Positions 49,901 to 62,540 of a stretch of 64,000 bases of DNA are shown in pieces (the stretch's first letter is position 1; each line of letters opens with the position of its first letter). The position numbers and the translations under genes are program-made. The notes beneath the pieces were generated by a model. That model was not told where the DNA came from, did not search any database, and worked only from the letters and a program-made list of their open reading frames with translations. The DNA is from Nepenthes gracilis. Its lineage: Eukaryota; Streptophyta; Magnoliopsida; Caryophyllales; Nepenthaceae. The stretch lies in the NCBI GenBank assembly GCA_033239525.1, contig BSYO01000024.1, forward strand, positions 6,533,991-6,597,990, given 5' to 3'.

Positions 49901-49954
49901 TGACAGCTTCGCCTCCTCTGGATCACTCTCGTACTCCGTTTCTTCGTCAGCCAT
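34965..49954 (-). CDS. BTZ: Barentsz/MLN51 (CASC3) homologue, exon junction complex subunit
   Basis: Plant Btz, the exon-junction-complex subunit that clamps eIF4A3 on spliced mRNA. Nine exons, minus strand: 49954-49414, 42729-42627, 42486-42269, 42148-41316, 38078-37964, 36576-36454, 35381-35326, 35179-35134, 34992-34965; all introns GT..AG. It starts MADEETEYESDPEEAK in a GCCATGG context and ends RRYSEMNFGQ. An acidic region (about residues 75-110) precedes the Btz/SELOR domain: AGAFYMHDDR (162-171) and RKLWESKDDRKWGHDKF (187-203). An RGRG-rich stretch and a long Ser/Pro/Gln-rich tail follow. Exon 1 lacks one base in a G tract (49466-49469) just before FYMHDDR. With that base the protein would be 687 residues; without it the frame is lost. 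This may be an assembly error or a real lesion. Introns 1 (6.7 kb) and 4 (3.2 kb) contain transposons. Confidence 0.9.
38190..40520 (+). mobile_element. Truncated Ty1/copia element in intron 4 of BTZ
   Basis: Antisense to the host gene. A 5' LTR appears to end at CTCACA (38660) and is followed by a primer-like AATATCAGAGCC (about 38670-38681). The left LTR edge near 38190 is a guess. Gag follows: a 'VKFVLNKFDG' start near 38715; TIRLCLADDDLYNVA at about 38845-38890; after a nested insert, KSLTNQLFIK (39384 on); then a zinc knuckle CNYCKKLGHIK (39770-39800). Protease-like sequence continues to about 40300 ('GCKVDAK', 'GASHVTSEC'). Integrase and RT are missing and there is no right LTR, so it is 3'-truncated and full of stops. 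Confidence 0.75.
38953..39381. mobile_element. Nested solo LTR, TSD CAAAG
   Basis: 429 bp from TGATATGG to CTACATCA inside the copia gag, flanked by identical CAAAG (38948-38952 and 39382-39386). Removing it with one CAAAG restores the usual copia gag continuity (..YITKSLTNQL..). The ends TGAT and ATCA are inverted. The orientation is not certain. The minus-strand frame at 38768-38950 and the plus frame at 39270-39461 only cross its edges. Confidence 0.8.
40521..41280. other. Rest of BTZ intron 4
   Basis: Intronic DNA between the copia remnant and exon 4. No domain or repeat structure that I can classify. Confidence 0.5.
42730..46427. other. Left part of BTZ intron 1
   Basis: About 3.7 kb of AT-rich intronic DNA. 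It includes a purine-rich stretch (43200-43520, open on the minus strand in two frames but without domains) and a pyrimidine-rich then purine-rich segment (44960-45660). No gene is supported. The basic Lys/Arg-rich frame at 45388-45651 is low complexity. Confidence 0.5.
46428..47233. mobile_element. Non-autonomous DNA transposon in BTZ intron 1
   Basis: About 806 bp with imperfect inverted ends: GGCTCTATTTGTTTGTTG on the left, and GGCTTTGTTTGTTGTTG when the right end is reverse-complemented. Subterminal 'GGAAAATATTT' motifs follow at both ends, and a GC-richer core (about 46700-47080) lies between. No transposase frame is present. The termini recall plant hAT- or Mutator-like non-autonomous elements. 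I could not find a matching 8- or 9-bp target duplication, so the superfamily is open. Confidence 0.55.
47430..47917 (+). repeat. Pair of ~120-bp direct repeats in BTZ intron 1
   Basis: 47430-47552 and 47796-47917 share 'CCCTAATTCTCTCCTCTCATC', 'TATTCTCCTCTTCCCTCATC' and 'CACCCTCTTATTGTACCT' in the same order, at roughly 85-90 percent identity by eye. About 243 bp separate them. Confidence 0.75.
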
Positions 49955-50100
49955 GGCAAGCAAACCGCAATTTTTCGATCCTAATGAACTGATCTGTTGT
50001 TTTCTTCAATTTAGTGATCTGCTTCATGCCCTAGATTTTTTCGGATTTAGTGGAGGGGGGTCGTGTTTTAGAAAAATTGTAGTCCACTATAATTTTTAAA
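49955..50100 (-). promoter_or_regulatory. 5' leader region of BTZ
   Basis: Sequence just upstream of the BTZ start codon, moderately GC-rich next to the ATG and AT-rich beyond 50100. No clear TATA box is seen, so the transcript start cannot be placed. Confidence 0.4.
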
Positions 50101-51025
50101 AATAACCCAAATAAAAAAACAATTATTCAAAAATTTTAAAATAATTATTTTAAGACTTTAAAGATCAGGTCAAATATTTGATTACAATATGTAACCGTCT
50201 TGACACATGTAGTAGTATATACTCTTGTCATTGTTTTATATGGGGGATTCAAAGTGTTTTTTTTTTTTTTTAGCTATATTTTTTTTATAAAGTTTCACAA
50301 TATCAGAATATATATTATTATATGACAATAAATAATTATGTTATAATAACTTATTTATTGATGTTATATTGAAATAATCCATAATACTTTATAATAAAAT
50401 GACATATAAATTAATAATTATAAACTTTTATATTACAAGCAGAAAAGCATTTCATTTTGAAAAAAATAGAAGTTGAGAAGAGGGATGTCATCTTATTTTA
50501 ATATTATTAAAGTGGCCAATTTATTTTTAATAATTCTTTCTAAGTACTATAAATAATTTGTTATCAATTCATATATTTGTGCTAACTGTTAAATGTATAT
50601 AGAAAGATTATATATCATGATAGTTCAAATATGCAATAATAAGTATTTACTTAATAATTATAGAATTAATTATGTTGGGTCTGATAGAAATTCAAAGCAA
50701 AATTAACCTAATATATAGGTCAAAAAGGTAAAAGAAAATATCACGATGATTCATAAAATCTAAATCCAAGTTACACAATGTTGAAGCAACTAGGTAGCAT
50801 AAATTTGAACTTGAGACTGATAAGAAAATGTAATTGACACCAGACCAAGAGGGCTTGCAAGGAAGAATGGGTTGAGTTAGTCAAAAGGTCATTGAATGCA
50901 ATCCTATTTATAACTGCAATTTTGGGGTCTATAATCAACATTATCTGATATTATTAGTGAAGTTTTACAATTCAGTATCTGTGGCATGATTGTTAACCAA
51001 AAATATAATCAACCCACTATTAGGT
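50101..51025. other. AT-rich intergenic DNA
   Basis: Upstream of BTZ. Contains poly-A/T runs but no supported gene, RNA or classified repeat. Confidence 0.5.
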
Positions 51026-52640
51026 TGTGACAGCCCAAATCTAGAAAATTCAAACCCAACTCAAACTAAATATGTAGAACTTCAAGTATACTTCAATACC
51101 ATAATAAGATCTTATAAAATATTAATACTAAATGTCAACATCCTCGCATTCGTTGAAGTAAAAGTTTAAGTATAGTCAAATTCTAATGGACACAACTTTG
51201 AAAATAATTATCCATCCAATATCTAAGGAAGCAATTAAAATCTCTCCAACTCTCAAATTTACATGGTAGCTCAACAGTAAAGTGTATGAATTTTGCCTAA
51301 CATTACAATACTATTCTAGAACTAACAAAATATAAAAGTGAATAAAACGCCCAATAAATAATATAATCAATAATATAATATAAAAAATAATCGTCTTAAA
51401 TACATAATACCGAGGCATGTAAAAGCAATAATAATGAATATTCAATAATACTCTATCCAAGACTCTATCATTTATTATAATCACAACTTAAGAACATCTA
51501 CAAAATGCACTAAATCGATGGATTTCACTTAACTTAAATATTACAAATACAATAGGAATTCCACAAAATTTGAATTTCAATAAAGATATAAGTTTTTCTA
51601 AACCTATTATAATAAAGATCTCTACTATAATAGATAATTCAACTAATTCATTAAATCTTCTTTTATTATGTAAACCAAAGACCGCGTATTCATAAGTTAA
51701 TAATTGGATAATTATTCAAGGTAATTGATATTTATAAATTTAACATGCAATTAAATTCATGGTCTCTCAAGACCTTACCACTACAGGTATGAAAACATCT
51801 CAACCCAATTCTATACAAGAATCTTTAGCTCCTAAAATAAGTAATAACTCAAGAGAATTCCTAACTCTTTATATTAAAACTAGCCTCAAAGAATCTCTAA
51901 CTCTTCAAACATATCAAATTTAATATCTTTTACTATGATATTTTTTGATATCATATTATATAGTTATTATATAACTATAAGCATCCCTTCGACAAAATAT
52001 AAAATATTAAACCATTTGAATATGAAAATTAATATTGAATAATTATAAGTTACACTACAAGTCTATAGATTTCATACTCACTGATAGTACACTACTTTAT
52101 ATAAGTCTCATTTACCTTTACTATAGATAATAAAAAAGTTACAAATACAATTTAAGATAACGTAAAGAGATGATTAACAATAAGATAAGAAAATTTATAA
52201 ATAAACTAAGTATCAAATATCTATTATTTCATTGAGCCACAGCCCGCTAAACCATATGGTCCAAATGCGATAATTCCTAGCCATTATGTCCAAAGGTAAA
52301 CACTAAATTCAAAACAAAACACTAAGTTCAAAACTAGTACTAAATTTAAGCCAAGCTCATAAAACTTTGCACAATTAATACTTAATTGAGCTATTTATTA
52401 ATATTATTTTGAGGTTATAAAAACACATATATTTAATCACTATTGAACCAAACTCACGAATTACTAATTTTTAACCTATATTAACCCAATTGATCATGGT
52501 AGGATCCAACTGAAAGGATAAATACCTCAAACCACCAGCAATGTCTTAATCACAAATATGAAATAGCACAAATTATAAGGATATAATCCGTGATATGCCC
52601 TCCACAATTACTCACCAAAGATCACAGCAGAAGGTCCAAC
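51026..52640. repeat. Degenerate LTR-like sequence
   Basis: Begins TGTGACAGCCCAAAT, a start typical of plant gypsy LTRs. It has the low-complexity character of the other LTRs, including an 'AAATACCTCAAACCACC' block near 52520. The right end is not defined, and no primer site or TSD was found. Confidence 0.3.
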
Positions 52641-53480
52641 AAGGCCAACAAAGGGGTCAATTTCTGTTGTTTATCATATTCGATGATTAATTTTTATACC
52701 TTTAAGTAATTGAAACCACGTTTCATAAATGTAATATCAAACGTAAAATATCATTATTTAATAGTGATGAATTTACCATCATGAATGTATTGATTTACTA
52801 TATAATTAATTATCTCAAATATCACTAATCACATCACCCAGATGTAAAATGAATAAATTTTAATATTCATCATAAGATCTTTAGTACTCAATTACTTTTT
52901 CTTTAGGTATTCAAAATCACATTTCATCAATGAAATACTAAACTATGCATATTATAGTATAAAAAGGTACATTTATTGACATGAGCATATTAATAAAACA
53001 TATAAATTGTTTATCCGAGAATTGCTCGTCATCTTAGTCAGATGTGATATGAACAAATTTCAATATTCATCATAGTATTTTCATAACTCGATTAATATCA
53101 CTTCATGAAATTGAAATCACATTTCATTTACGAAAAATTAAACTACATATATTATAATAAAAAAATGACAACTTTATTGACATAAATATATTAACATACC
53201 ATAAAAATAGTTAGTCTAAAAATTACTCTTCGCCTCAATTAGATATGATATGAACAAATTTTTCTATTCATCAAAACATTTTTGCCACTCAATTATCATT
53301 ACTTTGTTTGATTGAAATCATGTTTTGTCATATTATATTATAAATATAGTAACTTCATTAATATAAATGCACTAATATAACAAAAAAACATTTGACTTGA
53401 AATTGTTCAAAAACTGGTTTCGTCACTCAGTACTGTTTATCATCTTCTTCGTCAACTGATTATTGTTACTTTGAATACAA
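52640..53480 (+). repeat. Tandem repeat, ~195-bp unit, about four copies
   Basis: Three clear units are marked by 'CAGATGTRANATGAAYAAATTT' at about 52840, 53040 and 53235, followed in each by 'ATATTCATCA', then 'TTGAAATCACATTTCATT', then 'TTTATTGACATRARYATATTAA'. Partial units extend on both sides (from about 52670 and to about 53480). AT-rich and non-coding. Confidence 0.75.
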
Positions 53481-56400
53481 GCGTGGATATAGTAAGACAA
53501 TGGATGTAACACCATTTTACATATTGCCTAACATACAAGCAGGGAAAATTACGATGAAGTATATCCCAAGAGAAATTTAGAAGTTAAATTTTGATCTTCT
53601 ATGTAGAATAATCTTAATTATTAAAGAGGCGAGTGAGAGAAGCATTGCTATAAAAGGGAAAACTTCATTTATAACCAATCAAATAAAAAGTTCTCAAGCA
53701 ATATAAATCTCTATATTCATTCATATTCTTTTCTTTGTGCATTCGAATTTGTCTCTTAATGTTTTTGTATTATTTTTGAATCACTTAACTAGTACTTAAA
53801 TGCGAGGGTTTGACTAATTTAGTAGATCCAAATATAACACGAGACTAAGTGCTGTACAAGTAAACAAGTTAAAAATGTTATTTAATGATAACAAATTGTC
53901 TTACCTACAGCTATAGAATTTTCCTTATAATGACCTCTACATAGTTTATGATATAAGCCTATGTTAAGGTCATAATGGGTTAAACATATAAACATCCTAT
54001 TAAATCAGAAGTGTAGGAGTAGATCTCTTTCTAAGAGTCATTATTTCAGTTGGTTTAATTGTTGATAGTTCAACTTGTTATCCTATGGACATAGATGATA
54101 TACTTCTTATGGTCAATAATTGACGGCTCATATCAACAAATTACATCAACTCATTAACAAAATATACTACTAATTAGGCAATTATTCAAGGTCCATTAGT
54201 ATAGTAAAACAATATTCCTAACTAATAATAAAATACTAAAAGTGCAACTTTTATTATTACCGAAAATATTGCCAAGATATTCTTTGAAAGCTTGTGCAAG
54301 TTTGACTTGTCTATGGCCTTTGTAGAATTAGTCCATTCACATATGTAAAATTTTAGTTTCATAATATTCTATCTTTGTAATTATTTCTATAATTAAAGAT
54401 ATGACTTAATCAAGAGTTTGATTGACTTGAATTCAAAATACCGAGATATAACATGAGTTATAAACATAAACCACTCAAAAAAAAAAAAAAAAATCACCTC
54501 AAAAGCAAGTAACACCATAAATAATAATTTTCTTGCCAAGAAAAGGGATTTTGATTTTAAGGAAAACAGACAAGAAAAAGTATTTTGATCATTGATTGAT
54601 TCATCAGATAACCTCATCCCTCGTAGCATTTAGCCCTCATTAAGATATTTGGAGTTTGTCATTTAAAATATTTTCATCCCCACCAAATACTCTTGGAGCA
54701 TATTAATCCAATCCACTATCCTCCATTCTCTTTATCTCCAACTCATTAGTTAAATAAGATTGTTGATTTGAACGTCGAAAAATAACAGGAGAAGTGAGTC
54801 TTACTTCATTTAATTATTTAGTTCTAATTTATAGTGTAAGATTTAAAAATTCAAAGGTTTAATGATTTGATTTAAAAATTATCAAGCTAAATTCATATTC
54901 CAGGTATGTATTAAATTATAATAGCTTAAATCATATTTATTAGTTATGTTAATATGCACTAATTATCAAAAATAAATTATAATGACAATAAATTAAAAAT
55001 AAATTGCATATATTTTAATTGTTGTAATACTTTAATTACTTATTTAAAAAAGGATTAAAATAGTTAGATTGGAATTAGTGATGCATTGCGATCGGCGGTG
55101 TATCTTTCTCAAGATAGGATAGATAGTTGACTGCTTTTGCTAAATGGTCAACGAGCGGGTGGTCCCGTGATAGCATAGAAGGCCCAAGAGTTTTGATATA
55201 TGTTTTTTCAACGGTTTTTTTTTTAAAAAAATATTTAAAGATATCAAGAATTTATTTAAATTTACTTTTTGTGGGTAAGCTGTATCATTTAAGATTGTCC
55301 TATAATTAATAATATTTACACATTTATATTTTGATGCCACACTGTGCTACTATTTCCGGCCATAAAATAAGTGGAAAAAGTTATCTAGCAAGATATTGGA
55401 ATTCAGCCAAATTGCACTGCTAACTTTATACGATCAATCTCTATTCCTCTAAATTAAGTTGCTTAATAATTAACCTGATATGGGCATGCCTATATGTTCC
55501 TTCAAAGCGTATAGATATGATATTAGAATTTAGACTAATTGATCTATGTTTTAAATTTTTATTTACAATGTAAAAATAGGCTTCGATATACTGAGTCAGG
55601 AGGTAAAAAATATTTGTTAGGTTTGACCATGTTGATATGTTTCTTCTTGATTTAATTATTAGTAAGTTGAATTTTAAATTTTGAATATATACTACATAAA
55701 TATATTTATACTTATTATTCTTGCCGAAAAAATACAAGTCGATTGAGAGCATATAGGTCATGTTAATACTAAACCGTGAGCCTATTGAGAGTCTACATAT
55801 CAAATTATTAATTTTTTAAATTTTATATAACAGTTTTTCAATAATTACCCACTTCTGCAAATTGTCTTGACATAAGTTTTGAGCAATTTTTTCCACCAAT
55901 CTCATATAAAGGGGAATAAGGTTGTTGCTTGGAGAAGGTGAGGTAAGGAGCAAAGCGTATCCAGCTTCTAAAGCCTGGTTTTTTTTTGGGTGAGAAGTCA
56001 AGTTTCTTAATTTTTTGAATACTTGGGTGAGATAATTATTTATTATTGTGTAATGTCGAGTCCATACATATTATAATTATATCTTCAGATAGCGGTTTGT
56101 ATTTCATTTATACATCAATTGTTACTTTGAGTCTAGAGGGGGTCTTTAGTTTGAGTTTGATCATCTAAGTTAATTTAAAAAATCCCAAATTTGGAGATTT
56201 ATTCGAAGAATTTGAGAATGTTTGAAATATCATCAATCTGTGGTAAGCTTTTGGAATTGATTTGTCTGGAGGCAGTTAATTACATATAGTATATCTATTT
56301 ATTGGTTTATAAATTAACTCTTTTCATTATAGTAAAGTTCTAAAGTTGGGAGTTGATATTCTGAATGATTTTCTCAGAACTCATACTTTGTGAGATTTCT

Positions 56401-56773
56401 TTCATTGCCAAACTTATGTTAATTAACAAAATCGTATTTGAGTTATTCTATATGATCATATTTTGGTAGGTGAATGCTGATTATATAATGATCAATAAAT
56501 TCAGTTTAATTCTATAATCATACTTGTTAAAAATCCTAATATGAATGTAATTGTATAGATTGGATAACTGGACTCGAATTGAGGACAATGAATAAAAGGA
56601 TAGTGTTTATTGGCATGAGATATACAATCTATTTTTACATTTGTTTGAATTGTGTAATTTTTGATTTGTGCTTTGCATAATAATGTATATATTCATCCCC
56701 GCCCGCTTCACCATGTATTCATGTGTCTAAATGCAATTTTTATCAGCGTTGAAATTCTGCCAACATCTGCAAC
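53481..56773. other. AT-rich intergenic DNA
   Basis: No gene supported. The minus-strand frames at 54393-54629, 55441-55803 and 55816-56001 are AT-driven and show no domain. Confidence 0.5.
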
Positions 56774-57090
56774 ACTTACATTTATAAAATTGGGACTTCT
56801 ATATTTGATTGAATTGAAAAATAAAATCATTTTTAAAATAAAACTAACCCATTAAATTTTATGATTTGGGGTCTGTTTTCATCAAAATGGAATTTGATGG
56901 GGCATTGTTCACTATTCTGTGGTAGAAGCTATTTCTCATCATAATTTTGCTCACAAGAAACTCTTACAATTTTTTGCATAAATTTTAGAATTTACGAGGT
57001 GTGTATATAATTCACGCACATTTAAAAATAATGATGGACTTATTTTAGTTAAGGAGCCTGAACTAAAATTTAGGCATTACAGTTCTAATT
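56774..57090 (+). repeat. Dispersed repeat R1, copy 1
   Basis: About 317 bp that recur, as copy 2, at 57698-57838 and 63371-63536. Shared words: 'AAAATTGGGACTT', 'GGTCTGTTTTCATCAAAAT', 'AGAAACTCTTAC', 'TTCACGCACATTTAAAA'. Class unknown. Confidence 0.75.
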
Positions 57091-57697
57091 TTTTAACACT
57101 GAAATTAGCTAAAATTTAAATTTAATATTTTGAATTGTGTATAAATTATAATTCTGATAAAAGAATTTATTGGGTACAATTCAAATAATATAGGTTGACT
57201 CAAATAGAACACTGGGTTCACAGGTCATCAACTTGGAGACGGGTGACCATAGTATAAAAAATGCTTAACCGACGGAATGAATGGTGGGGTGACCATTATA
57301 TAAAAAACTGGAGGAATTAATGACCTAATAGAAGAATAAATATAATATTAGATTCTACCGAACGATTATATTAAATTAAGAGATGATCAACTGTATTAAA
57401 ACAAATAGTGACAATCAAATAAATATCAAATATTAATTGTTGGATGGCTACCAAATCAACACAATAGTTAGAGCCCAGGAAAGATATCGCTTTAGACAAT
57501 AGACATGCCAATTAGAAAATGACAGGTTGGTTGGTATTTAAATTATAAATATAAAGTCTTTGTTCGACATAGAGGCAATATTTGCTGAAGTCACAGAACG
57601 CCCTTTATTTGATCCATCAAAGCTAACAGAACCAAGTCTTTTAAAACTTATATTCTTAGCACTCATCTATTTTTCTCTTTACATCTTTTGATATTCC

Positions 57698-57838
57698 TTT
57701 ACGTTTACAAAATTGGGACTTTTGTATTTGATTAAATTGAAACATAAAATCATATATGTTTTTTTAAATAATAAATAACCCGTTAAATTTGGTAAATTAG
57801 GGTCTGTTTTCATCAAAATAAAATTTGATGGTGTATTA
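57698..57838 (+). repeat. Dispersed repeat R1, copy 2, left half
   Basis: Matches 56774-56910. The copy is interrupted by copia element B and resumes at 63371. The stretch between the two copies (57091-57697) shows no gene. Confidence 0.75.
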
Positions 57839-58592
57839 TGTAAGAAAAATTGGAGATCGGACAGCCAAGAACCGAGAAGAGAATGGTGACAAATGATAAC
57901 GTATATTTCACAGAAAAATAAGAGGGAAAAATAAGAACAGGAACACAGAGTATTTTTATGTGAAAAATCCTTCTCAGTTAAGGAAAAAATCACGGGATAC
58001 TTAGTTTATAAATAATTTTGCTATGTAAATTTTTGATTACAGAAACCCTTATTACAGAAACCCTAAGAGGAGAGAGTAGAGACCAAGAGTACAATTTCAC
58101 TCATAGCTTTTCTCTTCACACACTCTCACACCCTGGTTTCAATATAGCATATATATATATATATATACTATTCGGCAACTACCTTCAAAGGTATTGTATG
58201 CACGCCACAACCTGTCACTATTAACAAGCTAAAGCTCTCTGGAAGTCATCATACTCTGTAAATACGGCGCCTACTTTTGCAGAGATTGCACATGCTCTGC
58301 GAAAGTCAATTTTCTGAACTGGCATCCTCGGTTGATTTCAGCTCCCTTATTTTCGCCGAGAGTCGTCGGCCTTTATCAGAGACATCGGCTCTTAACAAGT
58401 CCTCGGACCTTAACAGAGACTTCAGTCTTTTATCTGTGCTCAGGTCCTCAGGCCAAACTGTGCACAAGTCCTCGGGCTATACTGTACATAGGTCCTCAGG
58501 CCATACTGCTTTCTCTTATGGATGGTCAGCCATCCGTTGACCGGTTTCTCCTGTTTGGTCATCCCACACAGGAGTGACCTTATATCCCAACA
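57839..58592 (-). repeat. 3' LTR of copia element B
   Basis: 754 bp, TGTAAGAAAA to ATCCCAACA. It contains an (AT)n run (58145-58165) and three ~23-bp tandem units with 'GTCCTCRGGC' cores (58439-58505). Open frames at 58018-58577 lie inside the LTR. Confidence 0.9.
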
Positions 58593-61500
58593 AACTTCTC
58601 TTTACGACCATGGGGAACCAGATTCGATAAACCAGCCATATTACGACAGGCTTCAAGTTTTCCTTTCGGTAAAACCTTGGCCGTCATATCTGACCCATTC
58701 TCCTCCGTTCGAACTTTTTCAAGCGATAACAATCTAATATCAGTAACATATTTCATCCAATGATATTGAATATCAATATGTTTCAATCTGGAGTGAAATG
58801 AGGAGTTCCTATAGAGATATATAGTACTTTGGCTATCACAAAGTACCACATACTTCTCTTACTTAAAGGCCAGTTCTTGGATGAACTTTTTCATCCACAA
58901 CACTTCTTTACTGGCCTCAATTATTGCAATGAATTCTGCCTTAGTCGTTGAGAGGGCAACATACTTTTGTAACTTTGATTGCCAGCAGACTATTTTTCGA
59001 TAAATTTGACCAAATATTCCGATGTGGATTTTCTATAGTCAACGTCACCTGCCATGTCGGCATCCGTATATCCGACCAGGTGAGGCTTATCATTTACGAA
59101 GTACAGACATAACTTAGAAGTCCCTCAAAAATATCTCATTATCCATTTCACCACAGACTAATACTTCATTCCTAGATTCGATGGGAATCAACTAACTGTG
59201 CCAACAGTATGTGCAATGTCCGGCCTCGTACATACAATCGCGTTCATTAAGCTACCTACAGCCAAAGAGTAGGGTATGCTTCTCATGATGGCTTTCTCAA
59301 CATCTGAGGTCGGATACTGCCTATTACTCAACCTGAAGTGACTTGCCAACGATATGCTTACAGGTTTGGATTTTTCTATTTTAAAGCACTAGAACACCTT
59401 CTCAATGTGGCTTTCTTAAGACAACTATATTTTCTTATTCATGCGGTCGCAACATATCTTGATACCCAAAATCTATTTTGTCGACTCCAAGTCCTTCATA
59501 GCAAAGGATTGCCCAAGCTACTGCTTCAATTCCTTTATCTGAGCGCTATTTTGCCCAATTACCAGCATGTTGTCCACGTAGAGAAGGAGAATGACGAAAT
59601 CATCCTTGGTGAATTTCTGCATAAAGACACAATAGTCAGGAGTAGTCTTTCAGTATCCTTAACCGACCATGACAGACTCAAACTTATTGTACCACTGTCT
59701 TAGAACCTGTTTCAATTCATACATACTTTTCCTTAAACGACATACCAGGTGTTCCTTCCCCTTAATCTGGAATTTCTCTAATTGCTCCATGTAAATTTCT
59801 TCCTCAAGGTTACCATGGAGGAATACCGTTTGGACATCTAGCTGCTCCACCTTTAAGTTCAGAGTAGTAGCCAAATCGAGTGCCACCCTTATTGAGGATA
59901 TTTTTACAATCGGGGCAAATATTTCATCAAAATCGGCCCCTTTTCGTTAGTTAAATTCTTTTACCATTAGTCTTGCCTTATACATTAATTTTGAGGTACT
60001 TTTATCCGTCTTCAAACGAAATACTCATTTTTCTTCGGAGCTCTCTTCCCCTTTGGCAATTTAGTAAACTCAAATGTATGGTTCTCATGCAATAAACCGA
60101 TCTCTTCCTATATGACTTCCATCCATTCATCATTATGCTCATTCTTTACTGCCTCTTCAAAGGTTTTGGGATCACTTCTATCAATGAGTAGAACGTATTC
60201 ATTGGACGACAGACGGACAGACGGTCGTCAATCCCTTGTAGATCGACGGACAATAATTTCATTGACCGGTTGAGGAGTAACGTTATTCACGCTTTCATCA
60301 GGCATTATAGTTTCTTCTTCACTATTTATCTTGGTCACACTTGGACCCTCATTGCAAAGAGGTACCGGTCGGACAATATCAACAATCATCTTGTCCATCT
60401 GACCGGTGTTAGATAATGCCTTCTTTTATTTCTAATATTTTCAATGGTCTTCCCTTCAATAAAGACTACATCCCTTGATCGGACAAGCTTATTTTCTGTC
60501 GGGTCATAAAGTCTGAATCCCAGGTCATTTTTCCCATAGTCTAGAAAGACGCATTGTATCGTCTTTAGATATACCTTGATCCTTTCATCTTTGGAAATGT
60601 GTACAAAGGTCTTACTCCCAAATACCTAGAGATGGTCGTAAGATGCCTCCTTTCCAAACCATATCATCTCTAGTACTTCTTCATTTAATGGCCTACCGGG
60701 CGGCCTATTGATGGCATAGGCCTCGTCATTAGAGCTTCCGCCCAAAAGGATCATTGGAGAGTCACTTTTGAGAGTAGGCACCTGACCTTTTCTAATAACG
60801 TGCGATTAATCGGTTCAACTGTGGCATTTTTACCGGCATCTTTTGATGTCGAATTCTATACTTTCAGCAATAGGTATCAAATGCCCCAATATACTCGCCA
60901 TCATTATCACTTTTGATGCACTTCAGCTTCCTCCCTATTTGTTATTCAACCAGAGCTTGAAAATATTCAAAATTTTCGAAGACTTAATCCTTGGACTTAA
61001 GTGGGTAAACCCACAACTTCCTCTAACAATCATCTATTAACGATACAAAATACTATATTCCTCCGAATGATTTCTCCTTGAATGGTCTACATACGTTAGT
61101 ATGTATCAAGCGAGCAGCTCGTTCTTCTTGGTGGACGAGTCTCCTCGGAATGAGACTCGTCGTTGCTTTCTCGTCATACAATGAGGGCATGTCCTCAGAT
61201 CGTCTTCCTTTATGTTTGGCATGAGATCCTTCTTGGCCCGATGATATAATCCTTTTTCACTCATATGGTCTAGCCGGCGGTGTCACAAATCCGAGAACTC
61301 CTTATAGCTGGCAGCATTCACCTCTCTGGCCATAAGAGATGCTTTCACAACATATAGGCCGAAGACATTCTTTCCTCGAGCAATGACTAAAGATCCTCTA
61401 TTCAATTTCTATACTCTTTCACAGAATACATTGCAGTATCCTTTATCATTTAGTCGGCCGGCTGAAATAATATTAAGTTGGATATCGAGAACATGCCAGA

Positions 61501-62526
61501 CATCTTTCAACAATAATTTCGTCCCATTATTGGTGACAATCAATACGTTACCTTTGTGAACTATTAGGGACATTCCTTCATTTCTCATCCTTATCACTCT
61601 AACATCTCTCGGAGTGTACGATGTGAACAATCCCATTTTTGATGTGGCGTGAAGTGAAGCACTTGTATCCACCACCCAGTTGGACTTGTGATTTCCTCGC
61701 CTCGTCCCTTGTCAGCTCTGTTCTTCTTGCCATTTCCACTATTGCCATACTTCCATTTGTAACAATATTTCTTAATATAGTCCTTCTTACTATAATAATG
61801 ATACTCAAAACTTTGAAACCTTGAGCAAAATTTGCTTGTGGCCATTTTCTCAAACTTTTAACTGTGACCTTTGCTCCTTTCCCGTGACTCTATCATGAGT
61901 ACCTCGAAATGTGCAGATGTAAAGGTCTCTTGCAACCACCTTGACTCATTCATGAGTAGAGAAGTAATGATCTCATCCAATCTGAGCGCGTCCTTCCCGA
62001 ACAGTAGTGTTGTGACGATGTGGTCGTACGAGGCTGGCAAAGAAGCCAGCAGCACCAACATCTTGTCTTCCTCCTTGATCTCCTCATCAAGTGTTGACAT
62101 TTGTGTCAAAATCCAGTTAAACTCGTTCAAATACTTTTTAAAACGTTTCCCTTCAAATAACTGAAGGCCGTAGAATTGCTTCTTCATATGAAGCCTTGTT
62201 GTAAGAAATTTAGACTTGTATAGACTCTTAAATTTCTCCTAGACCTCCGCTGGGTCAGTCAGGCTAATACCTCCTAAAGAGTATTATTCATAAGACACAA
62301 CTTGATAGTACAGTTAGTAAAATCCCTTTTATCTTGCCATTCTTCATCTGTCATATTCTCCGATTTCTCTTCCCTCCTCAAAAGGGCTTTTATTATTCCT
62401 TTTCGAGTTAAAATATTTTTTATCATTTCTTACCAATGGATAAAATTATTTTACCTAATAAACTACTCCACACTAAATGACGAGTTCTTTGATTATGACG
62501 CCATATAACTAAAGTTTCACAACTTC
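58593..62526 (-). pseudogene. Broken gag-pol of copia element B
   Basis: Reading down the minus strand: gag with MTDEEWQDKRDF, then after frame breaks YLNEFNWILTQMSTLDEE and LPASYDHIVTTLLFGKD (62187-61858); a zinc-knuckle remnant (about 61800); protease with VDTSAS in place of VDSGAS (61675); integrase core remnant with a KCIKSDNDGE block (about 60900); RT with VEQLDVQTVFLHGNLEEEIY (59850 region) and the catalytic box changed to YVDN (59569-59580); RNase H ending with DSQSTIYLYRNSSFHS and KHIDIQYH (58849-58750). Many stops and frameshifts interrupt it. Confidence 0.88.
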
Positions 62527-62540
62527 GTTCTGATATCACT
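62527..62540 (-). other. Primer-binding site of copia element B
   Basis: The minus strand reads AGTGATATCAGAAC directly after the 5' LTR. This is a diverged initiator tRNA-Met-type site (compare TGGTATCAGAG), and it fixes the element's orientation. Confidence 0.65.

Noticed and set aside
49463..49903. 146- and 111-residue plus-strand open frames
   Set aside because: Antisense to the acidic, GAG/GAA-rich exon 1 of BTZ. The Leu/Pro/His-rich peptides come from the complementary CT-rich strand.
55441..55803. 120-residue minus-strand frame
   Set aside because: Very AT-rich with Ile/Asn/Tyr-heavy composition and no domain; chance open frame.
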